Notes: generated from the sequence alone by a model not told the origin. Numbered from the stretch's first letter, positions 1 to 8,127 are shown. The stretch: DNA of 43,425 nucleotides from Clostridium fungisolvens (GCF_014193895.1 NZ_BLZR01000003.1:1-43425), one strand, 5' to 3'. Translations and numbers: made by a program.

Positions 1-20
1 TGTATCTTTAATAAGATACA
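1..20 (+). other. 8-bp hairpin just upstream of tRNA-Asn
   Basis: TGTATCTT (1-8) pairs perfectly with AAGATACA (13-20) around a TAAT loop. It lies 4 nt before the tRNA and has no T-tract. It may be a processing hairpin in a transcript that begins left of the window, for example the tail of an rRNA operon. That origin is inferred, since the upstream sequence is not visible. Confidence 0.35.
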
Positions 21-24
21 ATAT

Positions 25-99
<75 letters not shown>

Positions 100-108
100 T
101 TTGTACAT

Positions 109-135
109 AACGCCAGTATATCTGGCGTTTTTTTA
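109..135 (+). terminator. Intrinsic terminator after tRNA-Asn
   Basis: AACGCCAG (109-116) pairs with CTGGCGTT (122-129) around TATAT, followed by a T-run to 134. It ends the tRNA-Asn transcript. Confidence 0.9.
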
Positions 136-421
136 TTGTCTTAAAATTTATATTGAAATATTACATTTTATATCCACATATTTTAAGTGGAATGGCTATA
201 ATATGTGGATAATTCAGTGTAGAGCCATTTATTATGGGGATAAATAATTATATATTTAAAATTTAAATGTTAATATATACGATTAAAAGTTTTAGGAATT
301 TTTTCATTAGTAAAATTAGCATATTATAATTGTTTATAAAAGTCTAAATATGAATATGAAAGTAATCTATTAATATTTGAAAGAAGCATCTGAAGTAAAC
401 GATTTGTTAAGACATATACAC
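136..421. other. AT-rich spacer, no gene seen
   Basis: About 285 bases of very A/T-rich sequence between the tRNA terminator and the MerR operator. Stops are dense in all frames. A weak promoter for the downstream operon can be proposed at its right end: TTGTTA (404-409), then 16 bp, then TATAAC (426-431), the last falling inside the left arm of the palindrome at 422-453. Nothing else stands out. Confidence 0.4.
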
Positions 422-453
422 AAACTATAACATTGACGTTAATGTTATAGTTT
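422..453. promoter_or_regulatory. 32-bp palindromic operator upstream of merR
   Basis: Bases 422-453 are complementary to themselves at all positions except one pair (G435/T440), with ACGT at the centre (436-439). The core AACATTGACGTTAATGTT is of the kind bound by MerR-family dimers. It ends 27 bp before the merR start codon, so autoregulation of the merR-exporter pair is the natural reading. The promoter geometry is unclear: I could not place a 19-20 bp spacer around the palindrome. Confidence 0.65.
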
Positions 454-480
454 ATTAAAATGATAAACGGAGGCGAAAAT

Positions 481-897
481 ATGAATCAAAAGTATTATCA
501 AATAGATGAAGTTTCAAAAATCACTGATCTTACTAAGAGGTCAATAAGGTACTATGAAGATATGGGGTTATTTACGCCTACAGCAAGAACAGATTCAGGA
601 TATAGGATGTACAGTGATGAAGATATAAGTACAATCAATGAAATAAAAGAGCTTAGATCTAAGTTAGGGTTAACGATACCAGAGGTAAAGCAGATATTAG
701 GATTAAGGAAAATATTAAATAAGATATGGTCTAAAGATATTACGGATAAAGAGCATATTAATGAAGCACTAGAAAAGGTAAACACTTTAGTAGAGACTAT
801 TGATGAAAGAGAAAAGATATTAAGAAGAGTAAAAGATAATTGTAATAATAGTTTAAATAGATTAATAACACTACTAAATGAGAAAGAGGAAGAGTAA
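481..897 (+). CDS. MerR-family transcriptional regulator
   Basis: 138-aa DNA-binding regulator. The N-terminal winged helix-turn-helix is seen in YQIDEVSKITDLTKRSIRYY (about residues 5-24) and in the wing DSGYRMYSDEDI (about 40-51). A leucine-rich coiled coil (about 85-120) would form the antiparallel dimer helix. There is no sizeable C-terminal effector domain, unlike BmrR or TipA. The start was set at 481 because GGAGG (469-473) lies 7 bases upstream; the longer frame from 460 would put this site inside the gene. Its stop touches the ATG of the exporter, so the two are co-transcribed. The 32-bp palindrome just upstream is its likely operator. It probably controls the exporter and itself; the inducer is unknown. 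Confidence 0.92.
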   Translation: MNQKYYQIDEVSKITDLTKRSIRYYEDMGLFTPTARTDSGYRMYSDEDISTINEIKELRSKLGLTIPEVKQILGLRKILNKIWSKDITDKEHINEALEKVNTLVETIDEREKILRRVKDNCNNSLNRLITLLNEKEEE

Positions 898-2343
898 ATG
901 AAGAAAGATAATTACAAATGGATAGCGTTGTCCTGCACTACAATCGGTGCATTGCTATCAGTTATGAGTGGTAGCACTCTAATGATAGCATTACCTGTGA
1001 TAATGAAAGATATAAATGCTGGAATGGGTATAGTTACTTGGGTTCTTATGGGATATATGCTAGTTTTAACAATACTAGTTCCTTCAATAGGAAGAGTAGC
1101 TGATATGGTTGGTAGAAAAAAGTTGTATGTTAGTGGATTTGCTGTATTCACAATAGCTTCTTTTTTATGTGGATTAGCACATAGTGGTTTAACACTACTT
1201 ATATTTAGATTAATACAAGGGATAGGCGGTTCACTAATGGTAGCTAATAGTACAGCTATAGTTACAGATGCATTTCCAAAGAAGGAGTTAGGAAAAGCTC
1301 TTGGAATTAATACCATGATAATAAGTGTTGCAAGTGTTATAGGGCCTATATTAGGTGGGTTTCTAGTTAACTTTGGATGGAGAAGCATATTTTATATAAA
1401 TGTACCAATAGGGATTTTAGGAACTATTTGGGCAGCAGCTCAATTAAAGGAAGTAGCTAACTTACCAGAAAAACAAAAGTTTGATTTTAAAGGAACTATA
1501 GTGTTTACATTAGGTATGCTATCACTGCTTATTGCATTAACCTTGGGAAGTTTTTCAGGATGGTTTAATCCAAATGTAGTGATTTTAATAGTAGCATCAG
1601 TTATATTAATTGCATTGTTTGTTAATATAGAAAGTAAAATTAAATACCCAATGTTAGATATGAGATTATTTAAGAATAGAATATTAGCATTTGCATACGC
1701 AAGCAACTTTTTTAATGGGATAGCTAGAGGAGCAGTAACGTTCTTATTAGTATTCTATTTTCAAGGGATAAAGGGAATTGACCCAATAATAGCAGGTATG
1801 TTATTAACTCCGCTTGCAATATCAATGATGATAGTATCACCTATAAGTGGAGTATTATCTGATAAGTATGGATCAAGAGCATTAAGTTCAATAGGACTTG
1901 CAACTTCTGCAGTAGGACTAATAGGATTTATGTTTATAAAAGAGAATTCATCTATGACAATGTTAGTTATATCAATGCTTATAATGGGGTTAGGGTCTGG
2001 ATTATTCTTCTCTCCAAATACTAACGCCATAATGGGTTCGGTGCCAGCAGATAAAAGAGGTGTAGCTGCAGGGGTAAGAACTATGCTAAATAATGCTGGA
2101 ACAGTTTTAAGCATAGCCCTTTCTATGGCTATAATAGCTTCAAGCGTGTCTCCAGAAGCTATGCAGGCCCTATTTGTTGGTACTCAAGTGGGAGCTGAAG
2201 GAATAGCTATTGGAAAGTTTATCGGTGGACTCAGATTAGCTTTTACTATATCATTTATATTTAGTGTAGTAGCAGCTCTATTATCTTACTTAAGAGGACC
2301 AGAACCAGCATGGGAAGAGAGCGAAGAAGAAAAGGTTGCATAA
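898..2343 (+). CDS. MFS drug exporter, DHA2 family (14 TM)
   Basis: 481-aa proton-coupled exporter of the EmrB/QacA type. Seen: loop 2-3 motif A as GRVADMVGRKK (about 61-71), a motif-B arginine in FRLIQGIGGSLM (about 102-113), and the antiporter motif-C segment VIGPILGGFLVNFGWR (about 147-162) followed by YINVPIG. About 14 hydrophobic segments can be counted, and a charged acidic C-terminus (EESEEEK) ends the chain. The ATG follows the merR stop directly, and the ribosome binding site (GAGGAAGAG) lies in the last merR codons, which suggests translational coupling. Likely role: efflux of lipophilic or cationic drugs across the cell membrane under MerR control. The substrate cannot be read from sequence. 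Confidence 0.92.
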   Translation: MKKDNYKWIALSCTTIGALLSVMSGSTLMIALPVIMKDINAGMGIVTWVLMGYMLVLTILVPSIGRVADMVGRKKLYVSGFAVFTIASFLCGLAHSGLTLLIFRLIQGIGGSLMVANSTAIVTDAFPKKELGKALGINTMIISVASVIGPILGGFLVNFGWRSIFYINVPIGILGTIWAAAQLKEVANLPEKQKFDFKGTIVFTLGMLSLLIALTLGSFSGWFNPNVVILIVASVILIALFVNIESKIKYPMLDMRLFKNRILAFAYASNFFNGIARGAVTFLLVFYFQGIKGIDPIIAGMLLTPLAISMMIVSPISGVLSDKYGSRALSSIGLATSAVGLIGFMFIKENSSMTMLVISMLIMGLGSGLFFSPNTNAIMGSVPADKRGVAAGVRTMLNNAGTVLSIALSMAIIASSVSPEAMQALFVGTQVGAEGIAIGKFIGGLRLAFTISFIFSVVAALLSYLRGPEPAWEESEEEKVA

Positions 2344-2361
2344 TAAAAACTATAAATAAAG

Positions 2362-2405
2362 ATAGGCTGTCCGTGATAAGTTTAATACTTATAGGGACAG
2401 CCTAT
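2362..2405. terminator. Long hairpin between convergent genes (probable terminator)
   Basis: ATAGGCTGTCC (2362-2372) pairs with GGACAGCCTAT (2395-2405), and ATAAGT with ACTTAT forms an inner stem. The T-tract is weak on either strand. Its place between the converging exporter and chemoreceptor genes suggests a bidirectional transcription stop. Confidence 0.6.
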
Positions 2406-2437
2406 TGGCTATTATAACTAATTTATAGTTATAAGTT

Positions 2438-3976
2438 TTAGTTCTTGTTAGTTAATGTATTCATTTCCTTAGCTAAATCTCTTAGGTATTCTGAACTTGC
2501 AGCTATCTCTTCACCAACAGCAGCATTTTGGTTTACTGAATCGGACACTTCTTTAAATTTATTTATTGTTTCTTCAGTAAGTTCAGATATCTTAGAATTA
2601 AATGAAACAACGTTTTCTGTTTCAGTAATCATTGAGGATGCTAACTCACTGATAGTAGTTATATTAGTATTAGATACCTTCAGTTTATCAACCATAGTGG
2701 ATACATTATCAACAGCATTAGTCAATATAGTATTACCAGTGGAAATTTGAGCATTATTTTCAGTCATTAGTCCTTCCACTTCTCGTATTTTTTCTTTAAA
2801 TTCACTTAATATTGAACCTATATCAGTTAGAGAAGTTCTACTATCTTCAGCTAATTTTCTAACCTCATCAGCAACTACGGCAAATCCTTTACCTAATTCG
2901 CCAGCTCTAGCAGCTTCTATAGAGGCATTTAAGGCAAGAAGATTTGTTTGCTCTGATATATCACTTATTATCCCTATAATACTATCTATTTCAGCTGATT
3001 TTTCTTCAAGAACTTTAGAAGCTTCGAAAGTATTTTTTATTCTTATGCTTATATGGTTTATTATATTTAGAGCCTCTCTTAGAGATTTGTTATTCTCATT
3101 AGATAATGAAATAATTTCATTAGAAAATGCTTTAGTACTATCAACCTTACTAGAAACATTCTTATTTATGTCAAGTAAGTTAGATAATATGGTTTCATTC
3201 TTTTGAGAGTTATTTAACATGTGGTTTGCATCATTATTAATATCGTTACTTAAAGAGGCTATATATTGAAGAGATTTTGCTTCTTGATCAACAGCTGTTG
3301 ATAAGGTAGTACTTGAATTTAATAGCATCTCTGAGAACTCACTTATTTGAGAGAATAAATTAAAGATATGTTCATTTTTTTCTTTTATATCTTTTTCATT
3401 ATTACTTATATCTTTAAGTAATAATGAAGAGAAATATGTAAAAATATATATAGCAAAAGAAGTAAGGGTTATCACAATTATTCTAATAATTATTTCTCTT
3501 AAAAAAACTTGGTTTTCAGGCAGTAAATTTGAATTACTAAAGAATATATACACTTGTGATAGTACGCTAGCTCCCACTGAAATAAGAGTTAGCTTGTGAT
3601 CAAATAAAAGTGCACTTAATAGTATGAAGTAGAATACTACTATCCATAATTCCTTAGATGGAACCATCCAAGCCAAATAAATATAGTTTACATAACATAT
3701 AATCACTAAGCTAGCTTTTAAAAAAGTTAACCCTCTCTTCCATGATTGGGCATCCTTCATAGCCCATTTGTATCCTAATCTAAAAAGTATAACCTCAAAT
3801 AAGGTTAGAGCCATTAAAATATATAATGAGCTCCAACTTATTTCAGGATATAAATTCATTGCCTTCATACCTATAAATAATGTTCCTGCCATTAATGCAC
3901 TAACAGAATATATTATTAATACAAATTTTAATGTTTTTTTCTGAAAGTCAATTATACTACTTGATAAGGCTTCCAT
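2438..3976 (-). CDS. Methyl-accepting chemotaxis protein with six-TM N-terminal sensor
   Basis: 512-aa chemoreceptor. Six hydrophobic segments can be placed at about 17-38, 50-67, 86-104, 110-126, 129-146 and 162-186, with short loops and no periplasmic ligand domain. No HAMP domain is evident. A cytoplasmic coiled coil follows, with the signalling hairpin tip at about 334-383 (SDISEQTNLLALNASIEAAR, then GKGFAVVADEVRKLAE). The tip contacts CheA/CheW in this family. A polytopic membrane sensor suggests a hydrophobic ligand or a membrane-state signal (inference). It starts with an AGGGGG ribosome site 27 nt after the KAS III-like gene, in the same c-di-GMP-gated transcript. Confidence 0.93.
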   Translation of the reverse strand: MEALSSSIIDFQKKTLKFVLIIYSVSALMAGTLFIGMKAMNLYPEISWSSLYILMALTLFEVILFRLGYKWAMKDAQSWKRGLTFLKASLVIICYVNYIYLAWMVPSKELWIVVFYFILLSALLFDHKLTLISVGASVLSQVYIFFSNSNLLPENQVFLREIIIRIIVITLTSFAIYIFTYFSSLLLKDISNNEKDIKEKNEHIFNLFSQISEFSEMLLNSSTTLSTAVDQEAKSLQYIASLSNDINNDANHMLNNSQKNETILSNLLDINKNVSSKVDSTKAFSNEIISLSNENNKSLREALNIINHISIRIKNTFEASKVLEEKSAEIDSIIGIISDISEQTNLLALNASIEAARAGELGKGFAVVADEVRKLAEDSRTSLTDIGSILSEFKEKIREVEGLMTENNAQISTGNTILTNAVDNVSTMVDKLKVSNTNITTISELASSMITETENVVSFNSKISELTEETINKFKEVSDSVNQNAAVGEEIAASSEYLRDLAKEMNTLTNKN

Positions 3977-4003
3977 TCTTATCCCCCTGTTTCTAAAAAT
4001 TAA

Positions 4004-5008
4004 TTACCATTTATAGATTAGAGAAGACATAGTGTAACCAGCTGCAACAGAACAAAATATTAGAATATCCCCTGACTTAAAACCTTCAATAGATAATTTA
4101 TCATCTAGTGCCATGATTGGGCTTGCACAACCAGTATAGCCATATCTATCACCGATAAATATAGCCTTAGATTTATCTACACCCAGTTTTTCAATAGTTT
4201 GATACAGATCATATTTAGAGAATTGTGATATAAAATAATGAGAAACTTGCTTTGGAGTAAGCTTATAATCTCTTAGTAAGGAGCTTATAAGTTTAGTCCA
4301 TTCATCAGAAAGAAAACTAAAATCGAAAGGATCCCATTTTAATCTTCGATCATAATTTGAAGTTTTTTCATCAGTTATTTTTGACAAACCACAATTAGGA
4401 AATCTTATATTTTCATTATAACTATCATCAGTGAATACCCTAGAACCTAAAAATCCTCTTTCTTCCTCCTCTTCTACAATTTCAAGTATAATAGCTGCAG
4501 CTCCATCTGATATACCTTGATAAACAACTAAATCATCTTCTCTAGAAAATGGTAACATGTTCATTGAACCTAATACAAGAATTCTTTTATATTTATCGTC
4601 TAATTTTAAAAATCTTGAAGCAATGTCGATTGCTGTAAGCATACCTATACAATCATTATTTATATCAAAAACATTTGTAGCATTTTCTGCCTTTAGTTCA
4701 TTTTTTATAATTAGCGCACAACATGGTGTAAGAAATTCAGGAGTATCTGATGCTGATATTATTGCATCAATATCTAATGGGGTAAGATTACTTCTTTCTA
4801 AAGCCACTTTTGCAGCTTCCACCGCCATTGTAATGCTTGTTTCGTCTGGAGAAGCTATAGTTCTTCTGTCTCTTCCCATTTTCTCCATAAGTCCTATTGC
4901 ATGATTTTCCGTTCCAAATCTTTTATAGTGTTCTATATAGTAATCGTTATATAGTGTCTTTTCAGGATGATAACTTCCTACTCCTTTTATTATTACGTTT
5001 TTTACCAT
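4004..5008 (-). CDS. 3-oxoacyl-ACP synthase III-like (FabH-fold) protein, atypical active site
   Basis: 334-aa thiolase-fold protein. FabH-like landmarks are present: GVGSYHPE at the N-terminus, the nucleophile region FDINNDCIGM with Cys120, and the C-terminal GDILIFCSVAAGYTMSS. The usual catalytic His (HQAN box) aligns with ISQFSK (about 260-265) and the usual Asn (GNT box) with YGYTG (about 289-293). So Cys is kept, but His and Asn seem to be replaced by Gln or Ser and by Tyr. It may therefore be an acyl transferase or specialised condensing enzyme rather than the FabH of fatty-acid synthesis, and no fatty-acid genes are near. First gene of an operon with a chemoreceptor, behind a c-di-GMP-I riboswitch. 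The substrate is unknown. Confidence 0.85.
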   Translation of the reverse strand: MVKNVIIKGVGSYHPEKTLYNDYYIEHYKRFGTENHAIGLMEKMGRDRRTIASPDETSITMAVEAAKVALERSNLTPLDIDAIISASDTPEFLTPCCALIIKNELKAENATNVFDINNDCIGMLTAIDIASRFLKLDDKYKRILVLGSMNMLPFSREDDLVVYQGISDGAAAIILEIVEEEEERGFLGSRVFTDDSYNENIRFPNCGLSKITDEKTSNYDRRLKWDPFDFSFLSDEWTKLISSLLRDYKLTPKQVSHYFISQFSKYDLYQTIEKLGVDKSKAIFIGDRYGYTGCASPIMALDDKLSIEGFKSGDILIFCSVAAGYTMSSLIYKW

Positions 5009-5054
5009 AATATCTCCTCCGTATAATTAAAATTTTTAATTTAAAATAATATTA

Positions 5055-5091
5055 AAAATAAAAATGGACAAATTAAAACTTGTCCATTTTT
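5055..5091 (-). terminator. Riboswitch expression-platform terminator
   Basis: Read on the minus strand, AAAAATGGACAA (5091-5080) pairs with TTGTCCATTTTT (5071-5060), followed by a U-rich tail. It sits 10 nt after the c-di-GMP-I aptamer and about 50 nt before the KAS III-like start codon. This is the position expected for transcriptional riboswitch control. Confidence 0.85.
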
Positions 5092-5100
5092 AATCTAACA

Positions 5101-5187
5101 AACTTAGTAGCCTGGCAATCATAAATCAAATTCTTAGATCCATAGCTTTGCGTCCCAACCTTTCGATAGGTTTGCCTTTATTAAGTA
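5101..5187 (-). promoter_or_regulatory. c-di-GMP-I (GEMM-I) riboswitch aptamer
   Basis: The minus strand carries the GEMM-I consensus in order: GGCAAACC, a GAAA tetraloop hairpin (CCTATCGAAAGGTTGG), the nearly invariant GGGACGCAAAGC, then a P3 stem with CTAA on its 5' side and CCAGGCTAC on its 3' side. A closing stem ACTTA/TAAGT (5182-5186 with 5102-5106) surrounds it. A terminator follows directly. From family knowledge, this RNA binds cyclic di-GMP and usually controls motility, adhesion or chemotaxis genes. Whether ligand turns this one on or off is not decided by the sequence alone. Confidence 0.92.
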
Positions 5188-5486
5188 AAAATAGATAACA
5201 TTATTAATATAAGGATTTGGGTAAAATTACTAATTACGACTATTTTACCAAAGATTACACAAAATGTACATAAATACACAAAAAATTAACATTTAATTCA
5301 ATGCATGTTATTTTTAAATAAAAAATTTTAAATATAAGGTATAATTTATAGATTTATTCCAATAATTAGTTATATAGAAAATGTTTTCAGAATTTTTTGA
5401 AAATAAGAAGGATAATAATTTAAGGAAGAGAATATTATTTATTATAATAATATAAAAAAGGTATGAATACATTTATTAGTAACTAA

Positions 5487-5676
5487 TTCTATTTTATTCT
5501 TTATGAATTTATAACTAAATTATATATGAGGATAATTATCCGAATACACTAAGACATAATATAAGTTAAAGAATAAAAAAGAAGAATATGCCGCCTGTAA
5601 GATTCTTCACATACGCTTAAGAAAAGGCAGATGCGCAAAAAAATTTACTAAAGAAGATCGCTTTAGCGAATTTTTT
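5487..5676 (+). repeat. Structured intergenic element, copy 1 (about 190 bp)
   Basis: Copy 1 of a family also found at 17067-17253 and 27006-27194. The outer arms 5487-5503 and 5567-5583 are complementary at 16 of 17 positions and enclose the inner palindrome GGATAATTATCC. The shared 3' half follows: CGCCTG ... GGCAGATGCG, an A-run, then a terminator-like hairpin CTAAAG/CTTTAG and a T-run (5671-5676). This copy is the most diverged; its stem sequences differ from the others but still pair. It may act as a transcription stop or be a small structured RNA or miniature element. Confidence 0.6.
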
Positions 5677-5976
5677 ACAAGCGATATAAAGGTTGAATAC
5701 TTTATAGGATTATCCCGTCATATGATACACAACATCTATAAAATTAAATCTATCAATTTAACTTTCAACACATTAATATTAAATCGTTTATATTTACCAT
5801 TAATACATTCTGTTCAAAAAGAAAATATTTTTAGCTTTGAAAATCTTTAGCTAGTTGATATGAGTTTTTTTAGTTTCGGTAAGATATTAAAAGATAAGTA
5901 CAGTATCTTGCAAAATAAATCTCAAAAAGATATCAATCAACTACTGCTTTATATACAGCTAAAGTCTAAATTTTAA
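5677..5976 (+). pseudogene. Possible decayed coding remnant (unrecognised)
   Basis: From about 5578 one frame is open across the repeat element and on to a TAG at 5848-5850, then open again to a TAA at 5974-5976. The second part reads as a polar, lysine-rich peptide (for example FSFGKILKDKYSILQNKSQK). There is no good start codon with a ribosome site. I do not recognise the protein. It could be a gene fragment with one nonsense codon, or simply a chance open frame in AT-rich DNA. Confidence 0.25.
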
Positions 5977-5979
5977 TGG

Positions 5980-6030
5980 AAGGTAGGTGAATATCTTAAC
6001 TTTATAGATTATGAAGTTAAGATAAAATGT
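5980..6030 (+). promoter_or_regulatory. Hairpin-separated ribosome binding site of the EF-G-like gene
   Basis: AAGGTAGGTGA (5980-5990) is the only Shine-Dalgarno-like run before the start at 6031, but it lies about 40 nt away. Between them TATCTTAACTT (5992-6002) pairs perfectly with AAGTTAAGATA (6014-6024). Folding this hairpin would leave about seven unpaired bases between the site and ATG, a normal spacing. Confidence 0.45.
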
Positions 6031-8127
6031 ATGAAAGACTATAAAACTGATAATCTAAGAAATGTAGGTATAATTGGACATAGTTCATCAGGGAAAACAG
6101 CCCTAGCAGAAGCTTTATTATATTATACTAAAACCATTGATAGATTAGGAAAGATAGAAGAAGGCACAACTACAAGTGACTATGATGTTGAAGAAAAAAA
6201 GAGGGGAATCTCTTTATCTGCTTCTGTTATTCCATTTGAATGGAATGATAAAAAGATAAACCTTGTAGATATTCCTGGTTATTTTGACTTTGTAGGTGAA
6301 GAAATACAAGGGATTAGAGCTATAGATGTTTCCATGATTGTAGTTTGTGGTGCCGCCGGAATACAGGTTGGTACGGAAAAGGCATGGGAATATTGCAATA
6401 AGATGAAGTTACCTAGAGCATTTTTTATAAACAAGTTAGATAGAGAAAACTCAGATTATGATAAAGTATTAGCTGATCTAAAGAGTAAATTTGGTATAAC
6501 AGTAGTTCCAATACAATATCCAATTGGAAAAGAAAGCGAATTTACAGGTGTAATAGATGTAATAAAAAGAAAAGTTAAGGTTCATGATAGAAAGAATAAT
6601 AAAGTTGAATTAAAAGAAGTTCCAGAGGAATATTTAGATAAAGTTCAAGAGTGTAAGCAGATGATTATGGAAGCTGTAGCTGAGACTGATGAAGAGCTTC
6701 TAGATAAATATTTTAGTGAGGGAGAATTAACCGATGAAGAGATATATAGAGGGTTAATTAACGGGTGCTGTACTGGAGAGATAGCTCCAGTTATGTGTGG
6801 TAGCTCACTAGAAGTAATTGGTATGGGAGCGCTTATTGAAGATATAGTTGGTTGTTTCCCTTCTCCAGATAAGATGGTGAGAAGTGGATATAAAAAGTTA
6901 AACGATAACAATAATCCTGTTAAGATAGATGATGAAAAGCCTTTTTCAGCTTTCGTCTTTAAAACTGTAGCTGACCCTTTTGTAGGAAAGTTGTCTATAT
7001 TTAGAGTGCTGACAGGAAAGGCTGTGGCTGATTCTATAGTATATAATTCCTCTAAGGAAAGAAATGAGAAGATGGGGAATTTATATTTCTTAAGAGGAAA
7101 AAATCAGATGCCAACAAAAGAAGTTACTGCTGGGGATATAGGTGCTGTAGCTAAGCTTCAGTATACTGCAACTGGTGATACAATTTGTGATAGCAATAAT
7201 AAGGTGATATATGAGCCGATGGAATTTCCAGATCCAGTTATATCTATGGCTGTACTTCCTAAGAGTAAGGGTGATGAGGATAAGATATCATCGGCACTTA
7301 CAAAGTTATTAGAGGAAGATCCTACGTTTAGGGTATCTAGAGATGTAGAAAATGCAGAAACTATAATTTCAGGGGTTGGAGAGACGCATCTTGATGTTAT
7401 TGCATCTAAATTAAAAAATAAGTTTGGCGCAGAGGTTATTCTTCAAAATCCAAAGGTGCCATATAGAGAAACTATAAAAGGCATTGCTGATGTACAAGGC
7501 AAGCATAAAAAACAATCTGGCGGACACGGTCAATACGGCGATGTAAAGATTAAATTTGAACCTAGAAATGATGGCTATGATGAACTTCAATTTGTAGATC
7601 AAGTAGTAGGAGGAGTTGTTCCGAGAAATTATATACCAGCTGTAGAAAAAGGGCTTAAAGATTGTATACTGCATGGAGTTTTGGCTGGATATCCAGTTAT
7701 AAGATTAAGGGCAACCTTACATGATGGTTCTTATCACCCAGTGGATTCTTCAGAAATGGCATTTAAGATTGCAGCATCTTTAGCTTACAAAAAGGGTGTT
7801 GAGATGGCAAAGCCAATCTTGCTTGAACCAATAATGCATTTAGAAGTTATGGTTCCAAGTGATTATATGGGTGATGTTATAGGAGATATAAACAAAAAGA
7901 GAGGAAGAGTACTCGGTATGGAGCCTGTAGATGGAATGGAAAAAGTTACAGCTGAAGTTCCTATGGCAGAACTTTTCAAGTACGCTACTGATCTTAGATC
8001 AATATCTCAAGCTAGAGGAAGTTTTAGATGTAATTTTGAAAGATATGAAGAGGTACCAGCTCTAGAAGCAGATAAAATAATAGAGAATTCTAAAAAGTTA
8101 AGAGAACTACGAAGTGAAGCTTTATAA
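6031..8127 (+). CDS. Elongation factor G-like translational GTPase (EF-G-2 type)
   Basis: 698-aa, five-domain EF-G paralogue. The G domain has G1 GHSSSGKT (16-23) instead of the AHIDAGKT of housekeeping EF-G, G3 DIPGYFDF (80-87) where canonical EF-G has His in place of Tyr84, and G4 NKLD (134-137). Domain IV is recognisable by GGHGQYGDVKIKFEP, and domain V by EPIMHLEVMVPSDYMGDVIG. These changes fit the EF-G-2 subfamily, which binds ribosomes and hydrolyses GTP but is usually not the main translocase. Expected role: accessory translation GTPase in the cytoplasm; the exact function is uncertain. There is no normal ribosome site next to the ATG (see the hairpin at 5980-6030). Single-gene unit, closed by a terminator. 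Confidence 0.9.
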   Translation: MKDYKTDNLRNVGIIGHSSSGKTALAEALLYYTKTIDRLGKIEEGTTTSDYDVEEKKRGISLSASVIPFEWNDKKINLVDIPGYFDFVGEEIQGIRAIDVSMIVVCGAAGIQVGTEKAWEYCNKMKLPRAFFINKLDRENSDYDKVLADLKSKFGITVVPIQYPIGKESEFTGVIDVIKRKVKVHDRKNNKVELKEVPEEYLDKVQECKQMIMEAVAETDEELLDKYFSEGELTDEEIYRGLINGCCTGEIAPVMCGSSLEVIGMGALIEDIVGCFPSPDKMVRSGYKKLNDNNNPVKIDDEKPFSAFVFKTVADPFVGKLSIFRVLTGKAVADSIVYNSSKERNEKMGNLYFLRGKNQMPTKEVTAGDIGAVAKLQYTATGDTICDSNNKVIYEPMEFPDPVISMAVLPKSKGDEDKISSALTKLLEEDPTFRVSRDVENAETIISGVGETHLDVIASKLKNKFGAEVILQNPKVPYRETIKGIADVQGKHKKQSGGHGQYGDVKIKFEPRNDGYDELQFVDQVVGGVVPRNYIPAVEKGLKDCILHGVLAGYPVIRLRATLHDGSYHPVDSSEMAFKIAASLAYKKGVEMAKPILLEPIMHLEVMVPSDYMGDVIGDINKKRGRVLGMEPVDGMEKVTAEVPMAELFKYATDLRSISQARGSFRCNFERYEEVPALEADKIIENSKKLRELRSEAL

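Noticed and set aside
2445..2750. Plus-strand open frame opposite the first chemoreceptor gene
   Set aside because: Shadow of the strongly supported minus-strand MCP; no ribosome site and hydrophobic nonsense composition.
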